From NCBI GenBank assembly GCA_041695045.1, contig JBGFRR010000110.1, positions 1 through 50,471 on the forward strand: a stretch of DNA of 50,471 nucleotides, written 5' to 3'. This document shows positions 1 to 9,266 of the stretch, piece by piece (the stretch's first letter is position 1; every line of letters starts with the position of its first letter). Origin of the DNA: JBGFRR01 sp041695045 (GTDB lineage: Bacteria > Bacteroidota > Ignavibacteria > UBA10030). The notes beneath the pieces are model-generated. The model was given only the letters and a program-made list of their open reading frames with translations. It did not search any database and was not told the DNA's origin. The translations under genes were made by a program, and so were the position numbers.

Positions 1-362
1 CCGGCGACGTACAGCTCGGTCACACCACGTTCTTTCAGGAAATCTGCAAGCTTTACGTTTGTCGCCTCGAATGCCGAGTAGCCGTCGTCCTTGTTCCCTG
101 TTCCTTTGTAAACAACCTGGTGCATTTTCTCCACCTGCAAGCCCGGATGGAACTCCGCACCCTTCGTTTCCCGAACGCAATGCACAGGCCACTTCTGGAA
201 GTGCACCGTCTCCGATGGATGCCAATCCTTCGAAGCAACGACGAGCGGGAAGCGGTCCATCAGCCTGTTAATCACGGGAACGACCTTGTCTCCCTCCGGC
301 ACTCCCAACGCGCCGCCGGGACAAAAGTCGTTCTGCACATCGACAACCAACAATGCTTTCAT
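1..362 (-). CDS. pncA: Nicotinamidase, 3' end outside window (partial)
   Basis: Hydrolyses nicotinamide to nicotinate and ammonia in NAD salvage. About 120 N-terminal residues are visible, starting at the ATG at 362-360 and running off the left edge without a stop. Isochorismatase-family marks are seen: the VVDVQNDFCPGG start with the catalytic Asp, and SKDWHP with a metal-site His in the nicotinamidase context. The catalytic Cys lies outside the window. The ATG directly abuts the pncB stop codon (363-365), so the two are almost certainly co-transcribed and encode successive steps. Family assignment is secure; whether the missing C-terminus is intact cannot be seen. Confidence 0.93.
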   Translation of the reverse strand, partial: MKALLVVDVQNDFCPGGALGVPEGDKVVPVINRLMDRFPLVVASKDWHPSETVHFQKWPVHCVRETKGAEFHPGLQVEKMHQVVYKGTGNKDDGYSAFEATNVKLADFLKERGVTELYVA

Positions 363-1796
363 TTATTTCACACCTCCTGCAGCTATGTTTTGTTGCAACG
401 ATTCATACAATGCACTGCGCAGGTTGAGCAGCCGCGCACTGACGCCAACTTTATAGACATGCGGGAACTCAAAGCGCTTATGCTCGGGCGAAAGATGAGC
501 GAGCCGTTCCGCTGCGAACCGTGCGATGGCCTTCACGGGTTGCGACTCATGTACAACCTTCCCGTTCTTCATCACCATATGCAATAACGACTCCGCTGTG
601 CGCCGTTCCACACTGCTCCGCTGCTCGGGAAAGAATGGATGATGAATCAAACCGACCGACGACTCATCCTCTAACACAACGGCATCCGCATAGTAATGGT
701 CGTTTCCATCGGTAAAACGGAGGACCTTTTTGACCCCCGGAAGAGTCGTCTTCACAACGTTCTCGGAAAATTTGAGACACGGCCGGCCATCCACCACGGC
801 GAGCTTGTAGACGCCGTCGAGAGCGGGGGATTGCCGTCCCGTGACGAGATGTGTTCCGACGCCAAAGATATCAATCGGCGCGCCCTGCCCGAGCAGGCTG
901 CGGATCACATACTCATCAAGCTGGTTGGAGACTACGACCTTCACGTATTCGAGACCTGCGGCATCGAGCAGTGCACGCGTATGCTTGCTGAGATACGCGA
1001 GGTCGCCGCTATCGAGCCGTACCGCGATGAGGCGATACCCCCTCTGCTCTAACTCCTTCGCAACGGTGATGGCGTTCGGAACTCCGCTCTTGAGTGTGCT
1101 ATAGGTGTCGACCAGAAGCACACAGCGGTCGGGAAAGATCTCTGCAAAGCGACGGAACGCCGACAACTCATCGGCGAAACTTTGGACCCATGAATGCCCC
1201 TGCGTACCCGATACTTCCAGCGACCAGAGATGCGCGCTGAGGACGTTCGAGGTTGCTTCGACACCGCCGATCATCGCCGCTTTTGTGGCATGGATACCGC
1301 CGAGGGCCTGTGCGCGCCGCAATCCGAAATCCACGACACGTCGTCCACCGGCAGCCATCTTGAGCCGGGAGGCTTTCGTTGCGATGAGGGACTCAAAATT
1401 CAGAATGTTCAAAAGCATTGTCTCGATAACTTGCGCCTCGGCGATCGTTCCTTCCACGCGCACGATCGGCTCGAGCGGGAATACCACCTCTCCCTCCCGC
1501 ATCGCGTGGATGGTGCCGCGGAATCGAAATGCTTGGAGGTACTCCAGAAACTCTTCCCGAAAGCCCAAGCTGCGGATGTAGTCGATGTCATCGGCATTGA
1601 AGCGGAAATCGTGAATCATGTCTAACAGGTCGCTCAGTCCCGCAAAGACGACGTAACCGCCTTCGAAGGGATTCTCGCGGAAAAAATAGTCGAAGCACGC
1701 GCCTGTTTCCCCCTTGCCGCTCAGGACGTAGCCCTGTGCCATCGTGAGCTGGTAAAAATCGGTATACAGACCGGTATGTTCGCGGAGGATGTTCAC
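363..1796 (-). CDS. pncB: Nicotinate phosphoribosyltransferase
   Basis: Makes nicotinate mononucleotide from nicotinate and PRPP, the step after nicotinamidase. 477 residues, normal for the family. Visible marks: LYTDFYQLTMAQGY near the N-terminus, FGLRRAQ, the HSWVQSF segment holding the conserved His that is phosphorylated in the family, VLLVDTYST and VRLDSGDLA. The frame is open further upstream, but I chose the GTG at 1796-1794: it lies one base after the yraN stop and has AAGGA about 11 bases upstream. An ATG at 1817 has no Shine-Dalgarno. Last but one gene of the long minus-strand chain. Confidence 0.95.
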   Translation of the reverse strand: MNILREHTGLYTDFYQLTMAQGYVLSGKGETGACFDYFFRENPFEGGYVVFAGLSDLLDMIHDFRFNADDIDYIRSLGFREEFLEYLQAFRFRGTIHAMREGEVVFPLEPIVRVEGTIAEAQVIETMLLNILNFESLIATKASRLKMAAGGRRVVDFGLRRAQALGGIHATKAAMIGGVEATSNVLSAHLWSLEVSGTQGHSWVQSFADELSAFRRFAEIFPDRCVLLVDTYSTLKSGVPNAITVAKELEQRGYRLIAVRLDSGDLAYLSKHTRALLDAAGLEYVKVVVSNQLDEYVIRSLLGQGAPIDIFGVGTHLVTGRQSPALDGVYKLAVVDGRPCLKFSENVVKTTLPGVKKVLRFTDGNDHYYADAVVLEDESSVGLIHHPFFPEQRSSVERRTAESLLHMVMKNGKVVHESQPVKAIARFAAERLAHLSPEHKRFEFPHVYKVGVSARLLNLRSALYESLQQNIAAGGVK

Positions 1797-1797
1797 G

Positions 1798-2166
1798 TTA
1801 GAATGCGTCCTTGACATGCTTGATGGTTGTCGTATCGCGCTGTCGGAGGATGGCCACGACATCGAAGCGACAGGGTGTATCCTCGATGCCACGCTCGGTG
1901 AGATACGCCTCCGCGAGAGCGCGAAGCTGTTCTTGCTTGCGGGGTGTCACTGCCTCCTCGGGCTCACCGTACGCGGTGGAGCGGCGGGTCTTTACCTCTA
2001 CAAACACTACCTCGCCTCCATCGTTTGCGATCACATCAATCTCGCCCCGCTGATAACGATAGTTGCGTTCAAGGATTTTCATGCCGTTCCGTTCGAGGAA
2101 TCGCACCGCCAGTGCTTCTCCATCGGCGCCCTGCTGCCGCAAGGATTTACTTGCCTGCTTCCTCAT
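1798..2166 (-). CDS. yraN: YraN family (UPF0102) endonuclease-fold protein
   Basis: 122 residues, the usual length for UPF0102. The restriction-endonuclease-like core is visible: RGEIDVIA, then VVFVEVKTRRS, giving the Asp and the ExK pair of a PD-(D/E)xK-type site. Its biological role is not settled in the family. Its ATG overlaps the rnhB stop as ATGA (2166-2163), and pncB begins one base after its own stop. The rnhB-yraN order is common in many bacteria, which supports the call. Confidence 0.93.
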   Translation of the reverse strand: MRKQASKSLRQQGADGEALAVRFLERNGMKILERNYRYQRGEIDVIANDGGEVVFVEVKTRRSTAYGEPEEAVTPRKQEQLRALAEAYLTERGIEDTPCRFDVVAILRQRDTTTIKHVKDAF

Positions 2167-2822
2167 CGCACAGCCGGCTCCACGATTGCACCGTCGAGAG
2201 TAACGACAGCGGATCGAAAACTCCGTCTGTGGATCGCACAGAGTCCATACCGGCGTATCGCTTCACGATGCTGCCGTGTTCCATAGCCCTTATGCTTCGA
2301 AAACCCGTAAACCGGGTACTGCGCGTCATAGCTACGCATGATGTCGTCCCGCGTTACTTTGGCGATGATGGAGGCAGCGGCAATGGTGAAACACCGTGCA
2401 TCGCCATCTATAAGGTTCTCGAACGGAAACGTATCGTGCGAGAAGCTGTTGCCGTCCGCAAGCACGAGATGCGGCTGAAGCGACAACCCCTCCACCGCTT
2501 TCCGCATTGCGAGAATCGAGGCATGGTAGATGTTGATGCGGTCGATGACCTCGTGATCGACGATGCCGATACTCAGCGCCACAGCAGACTCGCGAATCTT
2601 CGCCGCCAACTCCTCCCGCCGCTTCTCTGTCAGCTTCTTGGAATCGTCAACACCGTCGATCCGGAAACCCTTCGGGAAGATGACGGCTGCGGACACAACC
2701 GGGCCTGCCAACGGTCCGCGCCCCGCTTCATCAACGCCAGCCAGCCACTCCCTCCCTTGCGACCAGCAGCGCTCCTCGATGTCGAGCGTAAGTCCGCCAA
2801 CGGCGGAATGCGTACGGCTCAT
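2163..2822 (-). CDS. rnhB: Ribonuclease HII
   Basis: Removes RNA from RNA-DNA hybrids and misincorporated ribonucleotides in the cytoplasm. 219 residues from the ATG at 2822. The type 2 RNase H signature GVDEAGRGPLAGPV supplies the first Asp-Glu pair; DDSKKL and a later VLADGN segment supply further active-site region residues. The start is fixed by an ATGA overlap with the upstream prenyltransferase stop (2822-2819); a longer open frame upstream lies inside that gene. It ends in another ATGA overlap with yraN, so translation of three consecutive genes is probably coupled. Confidence 0.96.
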   Translation of the reverse strand: MSRTHSAVGGLTLDIEERCWSQGREWLAGVDEAGRGPLAGPVVSAAVIFPKGFRIDGVDDSKKLTEKRREELAAKIRESAVALSIGIVDHEVIDRINIYHASILAMRKAVEGLSLQPHLVLADGNSFSHDTFPFENLIDGDARCFTIAAASIIAKVTRDDIMRSYDAQYPVYGFSKHKGYGTRQHREAIRRYGLCAIHRRSFRSAVVTLDGAIVEPAVR

Positions 2823-3661
2823 GGCATTCTCCCTATAAGCATCGCCGCTAAACCGAGCAGCATACTCCACTTCAATCGAGAAGAAAGTCGATGAAGAAAC
2901 TCCGGTTCCTGACTTTGCCAGATGGCAATCCCAACGGATGCAAGCAAGAGGTCGGTCGGGATGATAACGGCCAAATAGCGCCAGTCGAACATCTCAAGAG
3001 CAAATGCGACGACGGTCGTTGCAATCAACCCCATCAGGATTCCCGTGGTCAGTTGGAGAGCCGGCCGAATCCCCGCTTGTATCGGCAACGTGGTTGCGCC
3101 GAGAAGCTCATCCCCTTTTCGATCCTCGATGTCCTTCAGGATTTCCCGCGCGAGATTCACGAGGAATGCAAAGAGAAACGGGAACAGTGCTCGCTCCGGC
3201 TTTCCAGCCACGAGCGCTCCAAGTACGAACGTCAGGCCGGTCATCGTCGCAACAAGCACGTTGCCGACCAGCATCGTCCGCTTGAGTCGCCGTGCGTAAA
3301 AATACAATCCAACGACCCAAAATACAACAACGGAAAATGAATGCTCTGGAAGAAGCCAGCCAAGCACGAGCGCCGCGAACGAACAAACGACCCACACAAC
3401 CCATGCACTCTGCAACGAAATGATGCCGCGAGGAATCGGTCGATCCGGTCGGTTGACGCGGTCGATGCCGGCGTCGAAATAGTCGTTCATCGCATAGCCT
3501 CCCGCTGCGGCGAACGAAGCGGCAAGCGCTGCGAGGAACACTGCCGGCTGCAGGTCCCACCCACCCGCGATAACGGCGCCGGCCACGACACACGCGAAGA
3601 CGACCGCCGTGTTCAGAAGACGAACAAGCTCCGTGTACGCCTTGAGCAATTCAAAACTCAT
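2819..3661 (-). CDS. UbiA-family prenyltransferase, resembling geranylgeranylglyceryl-phosphate geranylgeranyltransferase
   Basis: Integral membrane prenyltransferase, 280 residues with about eight hydrophobic segments. Two Asp-rich motifs are seen: NDYFDAGIDRVNRPDRPIPRG around residues 59-79 and KDIEDRKGD around 176-184. UbiA enzymes bind prenyl diphosphate through Mg at these motifs. The RPIPRG and KDIEDxxGD context resembles the archaeal digeranylgeranylglyceryl-phosphate synthase branch more than MenA or UbiA, by my reading. The ATG at 3661 has AGGA six bases upstream and overlaps the Omp85 stop by 11 bases. A geranylgeranyl reductase and ferredoxin in the same chain fit an isoprenoid-lipid role. 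Substrate is inferred; family is certain. Confidence 0.85.
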   Translation of the reverse strand: MSFELLKAYTELVRLLNTAVVFACVVAGAVIAGGWDLQPAVFLAALAASFAAAGGYAMNDYFDAGIDRVNRPDRPIPRGIISLQSAWVVWVVCSFAALVLGWLLPEHSFSVVVFWVVGLYFYARRLKRTMLVGNVLVATMTGLTFVLGALVAGKPERALFPFLFAFLVNLAREILKDIEDRKGDELLGATTLPIQAGIRPALQLTTGILMGLIATTVVAFALEMFDWRYLAVIIPTDLLLASVGIAIWQSQEPEFLHRLSSRLKWSMLLGLAAMLIGRMP

Positions 3662-5435
3662 TTGCGATCCTGACATGGAGTTTCGCGTTTTCGAACGACT
3701 CCCCCGCCCCAAGCGCAATGCTCACACCGATCAACCCAACGGGCGTCTCCAGTCGCGCACCGGCTCCATAGCCGAACTTCGTTGCCGACGCAAACCCCAC
3801 AACGGCCGCTGAGGCAGGCGTTTCAATCCGTGCACCATCGAGGAACGCATACGCGAACGAGCGGTCCCCAAGCAGCACGCGGTACTCGACGGTTCCCCAG
3901 AGTGCCCGCGAGCCTACAAACTGTCCCTCGAAGTATCCGCGCAACGTCGCTGCACCACCGATGCGAAGAAGGTCGCTGTGTTCAATGTCCGCCACACGTA
4001 CATCGCGCAGATTGAGCGAAGCCATCGCCACTTGCCCGTCGAGGACGGACAGATAATACTCCAAGCGGAGTGCAATATGTTGCGTGCTGTTGCTGCGCGA
4101 GACCGACCCAAGTGATCTCTGTTTGATGCCCGCCTGGTACTGCGTTCGGTAGAGGACGCCTGCGGTGGGCGTAACGGCGTTATCCCGGCCATCATAGTGT
4201 AGAAAAACTCCCGCAGAGCGAGTACGGCTTTCCACCACGATAGGCACATGAGGCAGTTCCGTGGGCACAACCGATGCCTGCGTGACGACACCGCCAATCG
4301 TGACCTCATCACCGAGCGCGGCATCGGCAGAAAGCTCGTACATCCGGCGGACGAACGTTGAATCCTGCTTCCGCTGGAAGAATGCAACTTCGACATCAAG
4401 AGGAAGCGAGGCCGCCCACGGTTCTCGATACCGCAGGCCAATCTCGTGCGTCGACTGCGTTTCCCGAAACCATCGCGTTGATAGCTGCCGCGCTGTGCCG
4501 AAAAGGTTGCGCAGCGAAATATCGATCAGACCGGTGAAATAACCCGTCTCGTGCGGCCCTGCTGATGGAACGTATCCTACAATGCCGTCGAAACGATTGG
4601 GGCTTCCCTCCCGCACGTCGACGTGGAGGCCGCCTGTGCCGTCCGGTTTGACATACAATTGCGGCACCGACACTGACGAGAAAACCAGGAGCCGTTCGAG
4701 CCGCCGTTGTATCAGCGGCGGAAGGGCGGAAGAATACAATGCGCCGGCTTTGAAGCGCGCCGCTCGCACGATGACGTCGGTGCGTGTTGTGGTGTTACCC
4801 GTGACGGTTAGCTCCTCAAGACGCACGGATTGACCTTCATCCACCCGCAGAACGAGAGCGGCCACGTGCGACTCGGGCTCTTCCTCCACATCGACTCGGG
4901 CGATTGTTACGGTGGCGAACGGGAATCCCTTCCGCTCATATAATTCTAACACACGTCGAATCCCCTGCTCCAGCGTTTTCGCACTCCACCGTTCGCCTTC
5001 CTCGACGCCGAACGAAGCTTGCAGTGTTGCGAGATCAAACGCTGCATGACCGTTGAACCCTATCTCCTGAATCATTGTTGGCTTCCCTTCCTCCAGTGCG
5101 ATCACGATGCTGACTGACGCCGCGCCGTCATCTGTTTGAACCGATACGGAATCAATCGCCGCGTGGAGGTAACCGTCGAGCGCGTAGCGTTCGATCAGCC
5201 GATCAAGAGCGGTGGAGAGACTCTCGGAAGTGTACCGAACGCCCGAATCGAGAGCCAGCGTTTCAAGGATGGTGGACGTGGAGAGATGATTGTTGCCGCG
5301 GATTTCGACCGAACGAATGATGTTGGCCTCCTGTGCGCGGGACAATGAGAGCAGCACGAAGCACAGTGCACAAGCGCAAAAGCCAGTGCGAAGAAATTCT
5401 ACACTGGCTTTGCTGAAGAAACGACGGAAGGTCAT
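3651..5435 (-). CDS. Omp85/BamA-TamA-like outer-membrane protein with POTRA repeats
   Basis: 594 residues. A signal peptide is visible at about 1-34 (basic start, hydrophobic CACALCFVLLSLS, Ala-Gln at the end). POTRA-like units begin near IIRSVEIRGNNHLS (39), MIQEIGFNGH (121) and VRLEELTVTGNTT (204). From about 281 the protein turns into beta-barrel-type sequence with GGAATLRGYFEGQFVG late in the chain, and it ends in Phe, as Omp85 proteins do. It is shorter than BamA, which usually has five POTRA units, so it is more likely an accessory Omp85 or TamA-like insertase than the main BamA. The start at 5435 leaves 10 bases after the GWxTD gene. Confidence 0.87.
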   Translation of the reverse strand: MTFRRFFSKASVEFLRTGFCACALCFVLLSLSRAQEANIIRSVEIRGNNHLSTSTILETLALDSGVRYTSESLSTALDRLIERYALDGYLHAAIDSVSVQTDDGAASVSIVIALEEGKPTMIQEIGFNGHAAFDLATLQASFGVEEGERWSAKTLEQGIRRVLELYERKGFPFATVTIARVDVEEEPESHVAALVLRVDEGQSVRLEELTVTGNTTTRTDVIVRAARFKAGALYSSALPPLIQRRLERLLVFSSVSVPQLYVKPDGTGGLHVDVREGSPNRFDGIVGYVPSAGPHETGYFTGLIDISLRNLFGTARQLSTRWFRETQSTHEIGLRYREPWAASLPLDVEVAFFQRKQDSTFVRRMYELSADAALGDEVTIGGVVTQASVVPTELPHVPIVVESRTRSAGVFLHYDGRDNAVTPTAGVLYRTQYQAGIKQRSLGSVSRSNSTQHIALRLEYYLSVLDGQVAMASLNLRDVRVADIEHSDLLRIGGAATLRGYFEGQFVGSRALWGTVEYRVLLGDRSFAYAFLDGARIETPASAAVVGFASATKFGYGAGARLETPVGLIGVSIALGAGESFENAKLHVRIANEF

Positions 5436-5445
5436 GCAGAACGTG

Positions 5446-6735
5446 TTACCGCACCTGTCTCCAGAACTCACCAATCGGGGAACGGAGGCGGTAATCGCCA
5501 AAGCCCGTCTCATCCACGAAAACAAAATCCCTGTTGAGATGATAGTAGCTCCAGATTTCGTAGGGCTTGCTGCCGACATCGAAGGGACGGCGCTCAACGT
5601 GTTCCGGCGGCCCGAGGTAGATGTAAACCATTCCGCGATCGGTGCGCCATCCTTCCATGTAGTGCGCAAAATTCTTGTTGGCGTAATCCACACGGTTGAA
5701 GTACTCTTCCATCAGCTCGTTTCGTTCCGTCGTTGGGTCCGGGTCACGCTTGCGCCAGAAATCGAGGAACCGACGGCGTCGATCTTCCAGGTCTTCCGCC
5801 TGTCTCATGTACTGCAGCTCTGACTCACGCGCAATGTAGCGCATCTGGTCGATTGCTTTATCGAGATCGCGCACCGTTGGCGGAAGGTCGGACCATTGAA
5901 TCGAAAACGTGCGCGAGGTGGTCGCCATGAGCGGCGTCTCGCTCTTGTGGACATCCTTTGCCTGCACCGTCAGGAAATACACGCCGGCTGGCAGTGAGAG
6001 GTTGTCAACTTTGAGAAACGCCTGGGTCGACGTGCCGGAAAGCGCCTCAGAGTAGGTGCCGGTCTTGAGTTCTTTCCGCTTTGTGTCCATGATCGACCAC
6101 GTGAGCTCCACCGAATCGACATCGGCTTTGGAGTAAATCTCGAAGAAGAGGAAAAAGCCTTCCGAGAGGTGCCCGACGTTGCCAGAGATGTTCGGGACGA
6201 TGGTGCGCTTCTCGCCGTCGGTTGAGAGGCGATTGACGAGCATGATGTCGCTCATGCTCAGCGGCTCTTTTTCGAAATCGGTGACGAGGAGCATCCGGCG
6301 GAGGCGAGAGGTTTTGCGGGAATCCTGATCGCGCAACATTACATTCAGGATGTAATTGCCCGGCTGTATGTCAACGGCTCTGTGGATGAGGCTCGAAAAA
6401 CGACTGGAAGTGGTCTGAGAGTGATCGGAGACGCGGACGACTTCCGTCCACGTGCGCTCCAGCACAAGCTCCTGCGCCGAGGTGAAAAAACTGACGGCGA
6501 CATCGTACCGAGCAACAAAGTGCTCGCGGTCGCGCACAAAGCGAAGTTCTTCATACGGCACCTGAATATAGAGATCGACTCGCGCCTTGTCGCCCTTCCC
6601 CGACGCATAGCTCATTGCATCCATGAAGAACATCGGCAGAGCGTCCGTTTCGGACGGCGCTCCAACCTGTGCAACGACCGATGGAGCGTACACGCTGAGC
6701 ACACATGCCATCAACCACACGTTGACGTTTCGCAT
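5446..6735 (-). CDS. GWxTD-domain secreted protein
   Basis: 429 residues with a clear signal peptide (residues 1-23, ending SVVAQ). The C-terminal third holds the motif that names the family, EGWRTDRGMVYI followed by LGPPEHVE. The N-terminal part is beta-rich with no enzyme motif. GWxTD proteins occur in FCB bacteria and Acidobacteria and have no agreed function. The ATG at 6735 is preceded by GGGAGG at six bases; the open frame extends six codons further without a ribosome site. It is followed 10 bases later by the Omp85 gene, so an envelope role together is a reasonable inference. Confidence 0.87.
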   Translation of the reverse strand: MRNVNVWLMACVLSVYAPSVVAQVGAPSETDALPMFFMDAMSYASGKGDKARVDLYIQVPYEELRFVRDREHFVARYDVAVSFFTSAQELVLERTWTEVVRVSDHSQTTSSRFSSLIHRAVDIQPGNYILNVMLRDQDSRKTSRLRRMLLVTDFEKEPLSMSDIMLVNRLSTDGEKRTIVPNISGNVGHLSEGFFLFFEIYSKADVDSVELTWSIMDTKRKELKTGTYSEALSGTSTQAFLKVDNLSLPAGVYFLTVQAKDVHKSETPLMATTSRTFSIQWSDLPPTVRDLDKAIDQMRYIARESELQYMRQAEDLEDRRRRFLDFWRKRDPDPTTERNELMEEYFNRVDYANKNFAHYMEGWRTDRGMVYIYLGPPEHVERRPFDVGSKPYEIWSYYHLNRDFVFVDETGFGDYRLRSPIGEFWRQVR

Positions 6736-6789
6736 AGTATCCTCCCGAGCCAACTGCTCAGATATCCGTTCTGTGGGAAGGCCATCGTT

Positions 6790-8088
6790 TCAGAGTCTCA
6801 CCGCATCTGCATGCACATCATACCCATCTGTTCCAACAATAGCAACCTCACAAAAGTTGCCGACCTCAAGAGGCCTCTTCGAGCGTACGATCACTTCCTG
6901 GTCAATCTCCGGGGCGTCCCACTCCGTCCGGCCAACGAAATGTCCGTTCTCTCTGCGGTCAATCAGCACCCGTATCCGCTCGCCGGCCAATGCCGTGTTG
7001 CGTTCCTCCGCGATCTCACGCTGAAGTTCCATAATCACCGCCTTCCGCTCTTCTTTGACGGTGTGCGGAATCGGATCGTTCAACGGGAAGGCTGTCGTTC
7101 CCTCTTCCTGTGAGTATGTGAACACGCCGAGCCGATGGAACCGCGTCTCTTGCACGAAATCGCAGAGCATTTCAAAATCCCTTTCCGTTTCGTTCGGATA
7201 CCCGACGATGAGGGTCGTCCGCAGCGCGATCTCAGGAACCGCTGCTCGGATTGTGTGGAGCAGCTCGCGCAGTGCACGATTGGTGATGCCGCGACGCATC
7301 GACTTCAACACATCGTCCGATGCATGCTGAACGGGGATGTCCAGATAGCGGCAGAGCTTCGGGTTGCGCTGGAAAACATCGAGGAGCGCGAGGGGGAACT
7401 TTGCCGGGTAGGCGTACATCAGCCGGACCCATTCAATCCCGTCGATGGTGCAGAGTTCGTCCATGAGGGCTGGAAGCGTTCGCTCGCCGTAGAGATCCAT
7501 GCCGTAGTACGTCGAGTCCTGGGCGATTACGATCAACTCGCGAACGCCTTTGCGCGCAAGCGCTCGCGCTTCTTCCACGACAACGTCATGCGGCTTTGTG
7601 CGATGCTTGCCGCGCATGACGGGGATCGCGCAGAACGAGCAGGGATGGTCGCATCCTTCCGAAATCTTGAGATAGGCAAAGTGAGAGGGGGTCGTCAACA
7701 GCCGCTCTCCGACAAGCTCGTTCTTGTAATCGATGTCGAGCGATTGGACCACATCGGCGATCTGGTTGGAGCCGAAGAACGCATCAACCTCCGGCAACTC
7801 TGCGGAAAGCTCCGTGCGGTAGCGTTCCGAGAGGCATCCCATCACAACGACTTTCTTCAGCTTGCCTTCGGACTTGCGCTGTACGGCTTCGACGATAGCG
7901 TCGATGGATTCTTGCTTTGCCGCGTCGATGAACCCACAGGTGTTGACCACGACCGTGTCGGCTTCGTCGGCAGTGTCGACGAGCGAGGCGGAGGACTGCC
8001 GGAGCTGAGCGAGCAACTGCTCGCTGTCGACGACATTCTTCCAGCAGCCGAGCGTCACAACGTTGATGCTTTGTTTTTCAGCGCTCAC
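6790..8088 (-). CDS. rimO: Ribosomal protein S12 methylthiotransferase RimO
   Basis: Radical-SAM enzyme adding a methylthio group to the conserved Asp of ribosomal protein S12. 432 residues. In order: UPF0004 domain with TLGCWKNVVDSE and VVNTCGF, the radical-SAM cluster site CDHPCSFC, and a C-terminal TRAM domain (about the last 65 residues). The GTG at 8088 has GAGGG seven bases upstream and overlaps the stop of a short nucleotidyltransferase-like frame as GTGA. RimO rather than MiaB is favoured by NVVTLGCWKNVVDSE, which matches the RimO type start; the distinction is from motif reading only. Confidence 0.94.
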   Translation of the reverse strand: MSAEKQSINVVTLGCWKNVVDSEQLLAQLRQSSASLVDTADEADTVVVNTCGFIDAAKQESIDAIVEAVQRKSEGKLKKVVVMGCLSERYRTELSAELPEVDAFFGSNQIADVVQSLDIDYKNELVGERLLTTPSHFAYLKISEGCDHPCSFCAIPVMRGKHRTKPHDVVVEEARALARKGVRELIVIAQDSTYYGMDLYGERTLPALMDELCTIDGIEWVRLMYAYPAKFPLALLDVFQRNPKLCRYLDIPVQHASDDVLKSMRRGITNRALRELLHTIRAAVPEIALRTTLIVGYPNETERDFEMLCDFVQETRFHRLGVFTYSQEEGTTAFPLNDPIPHTVKEERKAVIMELQREIAEERNTALAGERIRVLIDRRENGHFVGRTEWDAPEIDQEVIVRSKRPLEVGNFCEVAIVGTDGYDVHADAVRL

Positions 8089-8279
8089 AGTACACCCTCT
8101 TGCTCCAAATTCCTTACATCGAAATCCGAGCGTTCGGTACAATGTCGGCCGGTACGAGAACCGAAGAGAAATACGCGTACACCCCGTTTGGAGCCGAGAT
8201 GTTTTTTCGCAATTGCTCTCAATCGGGTTCTGACGACGTCAAGCATCCGACGTGAAGATGGGTGGCGATGACGATCCAT
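8085..8279 (-). CDS. C-terminally truncated MNT-type nucleotidyltransferase domain
   Basis: A 64-residue frame from an ATG at 8279, sitting in the only gap between cdsA and rimO. Residues about 34-52 read VFLFGSRTGRHCTERSDFDV, an exact GS-X10-DxD motif of minimal nucleotidyltransferases. The protein stops about 11 residues later, so the strand carrying the third acidic residue is missing. The stop overlaps the rimO start (GTGA), so it may still be translated and coupled to rimO. It could be a decayed toxin-antitoxin gene. Intact MNT proteins are about 100 residues; another is at 32186-32509. No HEPN partner lies beside it. Confidence 0.55.
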   Translation of the reverse strand: MDRHRHPSSRRMLDVVRTRLRAIAKKHLGSKRGVRVFLFGSRTGRHCTERSDFDVRNLEQEGVL

Positions 8280-8301
8280 AGCGTACCCGCGGAAAACGAC
8301 C

Positions 8302-9255
8302 TTACGACAATACAACGAAATCGATGTAAAGATACACAATAGGGGAAACAAACACCAGACTGTCGAAACGGTCGTAGACCCCGCCGTGGCCGGGAATGAT
8401 CGATGAGGAGTCTTTCACGCCCGCGTCGCGCTTGAAGCGCGATTCTATCAAATCCCCAAGCTGGCCGAACACTCCAACAATTGCGCCGACGACCATCGCA
8501 TCGGCGAGTCGAAGATAATCGAGTAGAAAAGCCTGAGCAGCCACCATCGTCGCCACGGCGGCAACAAAGCCGAACGCCGCCCCCTCCCATGTCTTCTTCG
8601 GACTCACACGCTCGAAGAGTTTGCGCTTGCCCAGCGACGCTCCGCCAAAGTACGCAGCCGTGTCGCAAATCCAGACCGTCGCGAGCAGCGCGATAACGGT
8701 ATACCCTCCCCACTGATGGATAAGCGGAAGATGCTCTTCCATGCTGAGCGATGTGGGGAAGAACTTGTGAATCGGAAAACCGTACGGGAATAATTCCCGC
8801 AAGCCGATCAGCGTTCCAAAGAACAATGAGATGAACACGACGCCGCTCACCGTTGCCGCGATGTTGAGGGATGGTGATCCCGTTGCTCGGAACAGCTCCA
8901 CCAGCAAAACGGCGAGCACAAACAGAAGGATAACGACAAAAAGAAACTGAAGCTGAGAAACCATTGCCAGCTGAACGCCGAGACGCTCAAAGAACACATA
9001 GCACTCAACCTGAAACCGCTCATAGATGAACGCCCCGTTGATGAAAAACCCGAATGCAAGTCCTAACGGAACGATGGGCGCTGCACCTTTGTGTTGCATG
9101 AGCTTGTAGTACTCAACAAGGGAGAAGCCGGAAATCAGGGCAACGAAGCCAAAGAATGCAAAGCCGCCCAGCCACGCCGACCAGACGATGACCGGAATCG
9201 CGACAAACGACACGGCGAGGCGGGTTGCAAGCGAGGGGTACGGGCGGTCAGACAC
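8302..9255 (-). CDS. cdsA: Phosphatidate cytidylyltransferase (CDP-diacylglycerol synthase)
   Basis: Makes CDP-diacylglycerol from phosphatidate and CTP in the inner membrane, feeding all phospholipid synthesis. 317 residues with about eight transmembrane segments. The family signature is seen near the C-terminus: SPKKTWEGA, then GQLGDLIESRFKRD, KDSS, PGHGG and DRFDS. The start is a GTG at 9255, 12 bases after the DUF2007 stop, with AAAGG upstream. It lies in the minus-strand chain between the zinc-ribbon DUF2007 gene and the truncated nucleotidyltransferase. Confidence 0.95.
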   Translation of the reverse strand: MSDRPYPSLATRLAVSFVAIPVIVWSAWLGGFAFFGFVALISGFSLVEYYKLMQHKGAAPIVPLGLAFGFFINGAFIYERFQVECYVFFERLGVQLAMVSQLQFLFVVILLFVLAVLLVELFRATGSPSLNIAATVSGVVFISLFFGTLIGLRELFPYGFPIHKFFPTSLSMEEHLPLIHQWGGYTVIALLATVWICDTAAYFGGASLGKRKLFERVSPKKTWEGAAFGFVAAVATMVAAQAFLLDYLRLADAMVVGAIVGVFGQLGDLIESRFKRDAGVKDSSSIIPGHGGVYDRFDSLVFVSPIVYLYIDFVVLS

Positions 9256-9266
9256 GCAGATACCTT

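Noticed and set aside
7135..8271. Long open frame on the plus strand opposite rimO
   Set aside because: It is the antisense shadow of rimO; no family motif, rich in Arg/His and Leu as expected from the complement of a GC-rich gene.
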